From Helichrysum umbraculigerum (taxonomy: Eukaryota; Streptophyta; Magnoliopsida; Asterales; Asteraceae), in assembly GCA_949592205.1 (NCBI GenBank), contig CATIUR010000001.1, positions 18,119,501-18,183,500 of the forward strand: a stretch of 64,000 bases of DNA. The letters run 5' to 3'. The translations under genes were made by a program, and so were the position numbers. The notes below the pieces were generated by a model. That model did no database searches and was not told the DNA's origin. It was given only the letters and a program-made list of their open reading frames with translations. Positions 57,491 to 64,000 of this stretch are shown one piece after another (the stretch's first letter is position 1; each line of letters begins with the position of its first letter).

Positions 57491-59561
57491 TATAACACCC
57501 CTCGTTTCATTATAAACAATAATATAATAATTGCGACTCGGAAGCGTATATTTATAAACATTCTATCAATGTACTCAAAATGTCAGTAAACTTTTTCAAA
57601 TCAAATACGTGACATCTCAACAATTCGGTGTTATATAATTCAAAACATTTCTATGGCTATTAAATTAACATCAGAGTACAGCCTGTCAAACATTCCATCC
57701 AGTCAAAACACTTCCTGCCCTGCCCAATATGTCCCATCTATTTCAACCTGCAGGAAGAACTATGGTGGGGTTAGCATAAAGCTAAGTGAATGAAACTATA
57801 AGCAACAGTACAGCTTAGCATAACAATCTGTTTACATCAAATTAACAATAAACTGAAAATCAATCAATCACTAATTCACACAACTTCTAATCAAGCATTA
57901 TCAACCGTCATGAGGACTGGTGGCTCCTGAGACACCCTAATACCGGTTTGGTACTCAAGGAACTCTTATCAATCATCTGTATTGGCCTATACAGAATTAC
58001 CGGTAACCAGTTGTTAATTACACACGACCTAGATCTATAAACCAACATTTCAAGTTTCAAGATCTCCTGTCGTCTACAATAACAACCAAGTCCAACTGTC
58101 AAGTCAAGTTGACCTCAGAATCTTACATACTAGCTCAAACAGCCAAGTAAGCAAACCACCACACTAACATGGCAAGATATCTCAACAGATTCATCATATC
58201 AAAGTAATACTATAAATTACTTTTTGTAAATCAAATCATTACAACTAAATCACACTGAGGTTACAGATCCACTCACCGACACCTCAGCTGCAAGCTCAGA
58301 AGTCTAATATTACTGAGCCTTCTACACATCTGAGAATACAATCAATAAACAATGAGTTAGTAACTTGTATCAACTGATAATACTTATGTAATTAACATCG
58401 TTACACAATCATAACATAATTACATGTATCAAGTGATCCCTAAGATCACAGCAACAAAAGTTCAATTCGGAACATAATCAAAAAGTCCCGAATTAAGGTC
58501 CAAAAACTGTAAAATGCCATTTTCGACCCCTAAACGACCCCGAATGGCCAAAAACTGACTAGGCTATAGTATATAGCTTTGATCAGTGGGCCGTTTTCGA
58601 GTGACCATATAAATTTCAGCCCAATCGGAGTTTAAAGACAATTTGTCAATTTTTCCGTGGCAAAAATCACTACTAAACACTTATGCACTTTTGAAATTTT
58701 ACAAAAAGTACTGACAAACGCGATCCAGAAAACAATGGTGGGATCGCGTTCCTCTTTGTAAAATAATTCTGTGACAAATTATAACTAAGCAACGCGATCC
58801 GGACAAATTCTTGGGATCGCGTTCCCAAGAACAAAACTCGTCCGATTCCTTTTATAACTAACGAACGCGATCCTGGCTAGGGTTCTGGGATCGCGTTTGA
58901 GCCTTTTTCAGCTCATCTTCATCCCTGATCAAACCCTAACCTACGGGTTTAATACCCAAATCACCCAAACTCGATTTCTAACTGTTTTAAACACCTAATA
59001 ACTTCACATAATCAATATGCAACAGTTATAACGAAGTTCTAACATTCAAATTCATGTTTTTCAATCCAAATCAATCAATTCAAAACTTATAAACTATTTG
59101 ATTCAATTCAAACTTACCTCTCAATTGAAGAACACTGAATTGAAAGATAATAATGGTGAAACTAGAATCAATCATAGCTCCAATTCGTAGGTTTCAAGTT
59201 TCTGATTTGGATTTCATAAGGTTTATGTGAGTTTTGAAGTTTCTAATGAACTTTCCTAAAGAGGAAAGTTATATATATAAGTCGGCCTAACAAACCGCTT
59301 TCAATTATACGGGTATAATTTAATACCCCATCTCAATCTATTGTCTGGAACCCGAAAACCATTTGCGAGTCCAAACATTTTATTGTTCCGTCAACTATAT
59401 TAATTTACAACAATTAATAATTCACTTATCACATTGGAATATTCGACTCCTATTCCAATTATTTCAACTATTTCAAACAATATTATTTCCAAACACATTT
59501 AAATACTAATTTAAATCAAGAAATAATACAAAACAACTAGGTCCATTTCGAGGATGTTACA
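57491..59561 (-). repeat. 5' LTR of element E
   Basis: Same length as 51420-53490, with about eight substitutions and no length change. Confidence 0.93.
58717..58897. repeat. Triple AACGCGATCC/GGATCGCGTT hairpin, element E LTR copy 2
   Basis: Copy of 52646-52826. Confidence 0.93.
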
Positions 59562-59685
59562 GTAAAAACCTCAATACGAATTCTTTCGGTTTGTTGCATA
59601 CCTAAACAATAAATAGGATAGGTTGCATACTTGGAATAATTTGTGTCAGTACATAGCCGATTTTCATCATTTATCCTATAGACAA

Positions 59686-60330
59686 TACTTGTAAAAAAAT
59701 CAAAATGTTTCAAAACTTATCCAAAATATATTAAAAGAAACATCATAAACTTATGAAAAGCATAAAACTCTAACCAAGTAGATCCTTGCTCATGAATCAT
59801 TTTTAGGATTATACCATGATTATTAAATACTAGTCAAATTCCTCAACACTCTTCCAGCACATGTTTCTTAACATGAGAGAGAAATCAATGGCATCTATTG
59901 TAGAATTCATTTTCAGCAATTGCAAAATTGCAACTGACAATATTTGGTTGTTACCATCAAATCCCATGGCAATCATCATCTTGCTCTTGCACTTAGCGTA
60001 GAAATATGTTGCATCAAAGCTAATGACATGTCGAAAATGGCTAAACCGTTGATAGAGGGAGTGAAAGCAAAAAAAAACGTCTAAATTCCACCTGATTCAC
60101 TCTATTGATCTTGAAGTGCACCATTAGACTATAGTATATCAGTATATGGATTGAAAAATGTACAACCAAGAATTTAGGTAAAGCAATGAAAAATTCTTCC
60201 CAATTCCCCAAAACTTTGTAAGGTGCCTTTGCTTTCCAACCAAAAGTTTCTCGTATGAATGTATAACATAGTTTATCAAGTATTTCAACTTGTAAAGCAA
60301 GGATATATACTAATACTCTATTAGGTTGGC
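59686..60330 (-). pseudogene. MULE transposase relic, core part
   Basis: The minus strand, over several frames, shows LGNWEEFFIALPKFL (usual G-WEES...LP--L), then FRHVISFDATYFYAKCKSKM (the core strand holding the first catalytic Asp) and IAMGFDGNNQI. After a one-base shift it continues AIAENEFYN. These are the hallmarks of MULE transposases. Stops and shifts make it inactive. It continues at 46499-46403 and 45361-44870 once the younger MULE and hAT are removed. Confidence 0.75.
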
Positions 60331-60413
60331 AACTTGAGGTGTTGTCTTGTACGATTATATTGTTATTTTTGTTTTTTGTTTTTTTTTAATTTAGTTTTTC
60401 ATAAAAAAAGATA

Positions 60414-60715
60414 GGGTAAAGTATCTGGAAATGCAACTAACTTGTACCAAATCTCTATTGTGTGTACCCAACTTACGTATGCTATTTTTAATGCAACCAA
60501 CTTTCAAAAAATGTCTATTGTGTGTAATTTGATGACGTGGCAAGCTCATGTCACTCTATCCTACGCCACGTGGCACGCTCTGAGCTTGCCACGTCATCAA
60601 ATTACACACAATAGACATTTTTTGAAAGTTGGTTGCATTAAAAATAGCATACGTAAGTTGGGTACATACAATAGAGATTTGGTACAAGTTAGTTGCATTT
60701 CCAGATACTTTACCC
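60414..60715. mobile_element. Fold-back MITE (MULE type), 302 bp, with 9-bp TSD
   Basis: Almost the whole element is one inverted repeat (arms about 133 bp) beginning GGGTAAAGTATCTGGAAATG; only about 35 bases in the middle are unpaired. TSD AAAAAGATA at 60405-60413 and 60716-60724. The overlapping frames on both strands that encode nearly the same peptide result from the palindrome. Confidence 0.95.
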
Positions 60716-60724
60716 AAAAAGATA

Positions 60725-60959
60725 AAATACAATGCCTTTAGGCAAATAGTTTTGAAACACCAATATATCAACAAATAGTTTTCAACAAACCTGTTGGTGG
60801 AAAGGGATTCTTGGACAGAGCCATATATGTGTGAGTCTCACGTATGGTTCCAATGCTTTTAGCAAAAACTGTACTATGTTCATTAAAAATATATATTTTG
60901 GTTTCCACTCACATACTACTATATCCGGTCTTATACCTTTTTTTTATTTTTTATTAATT
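60725..60959. other. Unassigned sequence between MITE and L1
   Basis: No ORF. A T-rich stretch at about 60937-60955 may be the A-tail of the minus-strand L1. Confidence 0.4.
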
Positions 60960-63009
60960 ATTATGCTGGAATAATAATAACCTTAAAATTTTGACAACTG
61001 ATGTGTCCCTACTTAAACCGCAAACATTTTCACGGGTAGGTATGAAAACTGTTTTAAAGTGTTGTTTATTCTTCATTAAGAACACAAAACTAATCTTCTT
61101 TAACTAAAAGAAGATGCATTGACTTAATTGTTCTACAATAAAAGCCTAGAAACAATACTTCAACTTTCAATATGGAAGTTTCCAATATCAAATATGTCTC
61201 CTCTAACAAGTAAACGACCACTAATCAACAAATGATCTCCTAGTACAACTTGAGAAGATCACACCAACAAATTCTTCCTCTTCCAACTCTATAGGGAAAG
61301 CACACTTTTTAATTCTTCTTCATAGCCTTGGAAGAACACAAGAGTAACCAACTCAACCAATGTGTCCTCCCATTAAACATACCAATCCTCTACCATTTGA
61401 ATAAGTCAAGCCATCCCTTTTCCACCCACTTACAATTAACAAAGCAATGATCATACGTTTCCGTAACATCTAGGCAACATGGACACAGAGTATAATCTAA
61501 ATCCATGCCTATATGATCAAGAAAAGTATGTACCGGCAATCTCACATGACGAAGACGCTACAATAAAATGTTTACCTTTCTTAGAATAAGTTTGTTCCAA
61601 TTTGTTTCCACCAAAGAACCTGGGAGCTTCAAGATTTTATCATCCACCATTTCTATCAATCTTTTTACTGAGAACACACCATCCTCATCTAAAAACCAAA
61701 ACAATTTATCCTCCCCATGAGTCTTCAGAATTTTATCATTTAATAATGCTACTAATTCTTCAAGATCACCTAAATTTTTCTACCCCTCCATGGTCTCCTC
61801 CATTCCCATTTCCATCTCCTATCGCCATCCACCCATTCCCTTTTTTCACTCACCAAACTACTTTAATGACAGTCAAGATTGTAAACTCGTATAAATTACT
61901 CACTTAATATAAAGTTAACCGCCCATTTATCAAGCCAAAACCAAGTAGAATTTCCTCCCCTAATTGTCTTTCCGAAAGAAGATAAGAAAAGAACACCAAT
62001 TTTTACAGAATCTTTTCCCACCTTTATAATGTCACCCCATACCCCTCTACAACCCCTATTGTGACTTCCTTCCTCTTTCATACCCCTATCCTCCCCATAG
62101 ATACTTTTAATTACCCTAACCCATAATGTCTCGGACTCCACTATAAACCGCCACCACCATTTTTCAATCAAAGCCAACTTTGAAGCTCTCAAACTCCCCA
62201 CATTCAACCCTCCTAATTTTGAAGAACCTTATCCCATTTTATCCATCCAAATTTTTTATTTTCTCCGTCACCTCCCCAAAAATGGATCTTCTCACATCCT
62301 CTAAAGTGTTTAAAATAGTCAACGGGGCTCGAAACAATGAAAATTAATACAAAGGTAAGCTACCAAGAACCGATCGCACCAAAGTTAATCTACCCCCATA
62401 TGAAATCGTCTTCGCTTTCCAATTAACATGATAATTTATTTTTGAACTTCTGAATAATAATATTCCAATTATCATTTCTTCTCATGTTTGAACCAATAGG
62501 TAACACAAGATAAGTAAAAGGTGACCGTCCCAGATCACATTTCATTCATCTCGCAAGCCAAGCCACCTCTTCATTATTTACACCGGCCACTTCCATGAAC
62601 TTCACTTTTCTTCATGTTTATTTTGAGACCCGATGCATCTTGAAGACATTTCATTATTCTCATGAGATTTTTAGCATTTAACATATTCCATTCTTCAAAA
62701 ATGACGGTGTCATCCGCATATTGGAGGTGAGAAATTTCAATTTCATGACACCCGATCTTAACTCCACTAAAAACTCCATTTTGGGTCGCCTCCTTCATCA
62801 TCACATTTAAACCTTCCGCCACAATCAATAATAAAAAGGTTACAAAGGTCAACTTGTCGGACACCCCTTTGCATATTGAACTCTTGAGTTGGAGAACAGT
62901 TTACTAAAAGCGGCACCCTTGTGGACTCAAGACAAGCCTTAATCCATTTGCACCATTTAATACCAGAACCTATATTTAGCATTGTCTTCACAGGAAACTC
63001 CCACTTAAC
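60960..63009 (-). mobile_element. L1-type LINE, 3' part, interrupted by copia
   Basis: Minus-strand non-LTR retrotransposon. Coding similarity starts at 63009, directly at the edge of a copia LTR, so the 5' part should continue beyond that element. The 3' end is uncertain (T-rich plus-strand stretch near 60940). Coding fragments are described separately. Confidence 0.75.
61420..63009 (-). pseudogene. L1 ORF2 (reverse transcriptase and zf-RVT region), decayed
   Basis: In order on the minus strand: RT part with GVRQ (expected GVRQGDPLSP, broken) at 62991-62767, then LQYADDTVIF with the YADD catalytic box and SGLKINMKKSE at 62864-62574. Next is NVGSLRASKLALIEKWWWRF..LWVRVIKSIYG at 62207-61896. 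Last is a zf-RVT-like segment RLRHVRLPVHTFLDHIG..CPCC..HC near 61570-61440, with a stop where a Trp is expected. The pieces are in different frames, so it is inactive. Confidence 0.82.
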
Positions 63010-63353
63010 TGTTGGGCTTGTGAATATTAATGGGTGGGCTAGGGTTTAGGTTTGGTTTGGTGCCTAAGTTTGTGATACCCTATAAATATAAACCATATGT
63101 TATTGTAATCCTTGAGCCGTAAATTTAATAAAAGAAGAACTCTCTGGTTTGGCCCCGTGGACTAAACCAATCTCCAAGTTGGAGATTGGACATAACCACG
63201 TTAAATCCTTGTGTCGTTTACATTCTCATATCGTATTTATTTATCTTGTTTTTTGCTTGTTTGATTGCTTTGTTAGCAATTGGTTATTCTTTTATTGTTG
63301 TGGGTACAATTGTGTTCAATTGTGCGCGTTGTTTGGGTCCTAAATTCCTAACA
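63010..63353 (+). repeat. 5' LTR of a Ty1/copia element (344 bp)
   Basis: TGTTGGGC...CCTAACA. TATA-like TATAAATATA at 63081-63090, AATAAA at 63127-63132, and a near-perfect 23-base palindrome (arms CCAATCTCCAA/TTGGAGATTGG, 63167-63189). The 5 bases before it are TTAAC; the right copy of the target duplication is out of the window. Confidence 0.85.
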
Positions 63354-63355
63354 AC

Positions 63356-63373
63356 TGGTATCAGAGCTCTAGG
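63356..63373 (+). other. Primer-binding site, initiator tRNA-Met, copia
   Basis: TGGTATCAGAGCTCTAGG, two bases after the LTR, the usual spacing in plant copia elements. Confidence 0.88.
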
Positions 63374-64000
63374 TTGAGCGATTGGGAACAATAGCGGATG
63401 GAAGCATGATCAAGATGGATTATTGATGGTTAGGGTTTTACTGAAAGATAGAGAGCTAGGGTTATTATGGCCAGATAATCATAGTGGATCTAGATTCGGT
63501 TGAAGATAATCATCAGGGAATGATTGAAAACGATGCGGTTTTAGGATTTGTTTGCAACATGTGATCGAGATCGATAGGCTCGTTTTTGTGTTAGATCGCG
63601 ACGAACTCGAAGAGTTGTTTTCCGGATTGAACAAGATTAGGGTTTTGTCTCGTGGGTTGTGACGTGACGACACGGCGGTAGGCCGGTTGCGTTGTAACGG
63701 TGACTATTCGCGGTGGTAATAGAGTTGATGATCGTGTTTTCGATTGGTAATTTGTTGCGGAGAGATTTTTCTGGGATCCGGGTTTTGGATTCGAGTTTAT
63801 CATTCTTTGCGATCCCGTGAAAAAGAATAGATAAACGTTATTAAACTTAGGGTTTGATGTTGCGAGCATAGGGACGTGATTTCTCGAAAACTTCATTGAT
63901 ACGGACTAGGTTATTCAAAGATGTGAGGTTTGTTGCAGTGCTCAAGAGGAGGGTTTCTCGGTTGGGTAGATGGGTAATAAACGGTACCACATCCGGTTTG
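63374..64000 (+). other. Leader or internal start of the copia element
   Basis: No plus-strand frame that looks like copia gag within these 627 bases. It is either a long leader or a non-autonomous copy; the window ends before this can be settled. Minus-strand frames here have no support. Confidence 0.45.

Larger units (their letters stand above)
51420..59561 (-). mobile_element. Element E: LARD-like non-autonomous retrotransposon, complete with TSD
   Basis: Two 2,071-bp LTRs (51420-53490, 57491-59561) flank a 4,000-bp internal region with no coding capacity. Target duplication GTAAA at 51415-51419 and 59562-59566. PBS (TGGTATCAGAGCAATAG, initiator Met) and a PPT are present. About eight LTR differences by eye, mostly transitions, so older than B but still young. 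The outer left end reads TATAACACC instead of TGTAACACC in both LTRs. All features fit a large retrotransposon derivative mobilised by a Tekay-type partner. Confidence 0.93.
46509..59676. mobile_element. MULE with 9-bp TSD, swollen to 13.2 kb by nested insertions
   Basis: Ends GGATAAATGATAAAAATCGG (left, 46509) and its near-complement at 59657-59676. Similarity of the inverted ends continues imperfectly for about 65-100 bp (TTCCAAGTATGCAAC in both). The 9-bp duplication TATAGACAA is at 46500-46508 and 59677-59685. Removing the retroposon, solo LTR D and LARD E leaves about 1.6 kb of its own sequence. No transposase seen inside. Confidence 0.85.

Noticed and set aside
60442..60774. Two opposite frames coding almost the same peptide
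   Set aside because: Direct result of the fold-back MITE palindrome.
63479..63896. Minus frames beyond the copia PBS
   Set aside because: Antisense to the copia leader and without motifs.

Overview
This is plant nuclear DNA made almost entirely of transposable elements nested inside each other. I find no intact host gene, rRNA, tRNA gene or CRISPR array. Tekay/Del-type Ty3/gypsy chromoviruses, an Athila-like element, MULE, hAT, L1 and copia elements all point to a repeat-rich flowering plant. A composite (Asteraceae) source is possible but only a weak guess.

Layout. 1-7472: the 5' half of a minus-strand Tekay element (A), inserted in an Athila-type ORF1 (7473-8824, minus). 9965-19625: a gag-only Tekay derivative (B, minus) with two 3,233-bp LTRs and TSD TTAGA. 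20145-21337 and 40074-40290: two halves of one 469-codon unknown ORF just downstream of a tRNA-Asp primer-binding site. It is split by 21338-40068, a plus-strand Tekay 'dimer' (C; LTR-internal-LTR-internal-LTR) with one TSD (AGGTA) around the whole 18.7 kb. 40469-about 42990: LTR of the Asp-primed element. About 43000-43918: a Tekay LTR remnant. 44158-44480: a MULE-type MITE. 44870-46499 and 59686-60330: two halves of a decayed MULE transposase gene, split by a hAT element (45370-46394) and by a MULE (46509-59676, TSD TATAGACAA). That MULE carries a LINE-like retroposon, a solo LTR (D, 47881-50265) and a LARD-like element (E, 51420-59561). 60414-60715: a fold-back MITE. About 60960-63009: an L1 LINE, interrupted by a copia element starting at 63010.

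The most unusual signal is not coding. The LTRs and leaders of the Tekay-type families are packed with short perfect hairpins whose two arms change together while loops stay constant. The clearest cases are 48377-48829 (twelve copies of loop TCGTTCT with at least five different stems) and 15026-15782 (about twenty stem-loops). Each family also has its own palindromic word array (GCGACGT, GCGACAC or AACGCGATCC), and the LTR end beside the primer-binding site can fold into a hairpin around GCTTCCGC. Elements A and C also share an extra coiled-coil-like ORF between the primer-binding site and gag, with a conserved splice-donor-like site in the LTR and an acceptor-like CAG at its ATG.

The elements appear to form one interdependent community. 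Gag-only element B has an intact gag and almost identical LTRs, and the LARD has no coding capacity. Both would need enzymes in trans from full Tekay elements like A or C, whose visible copies carry stops or frameshifts.
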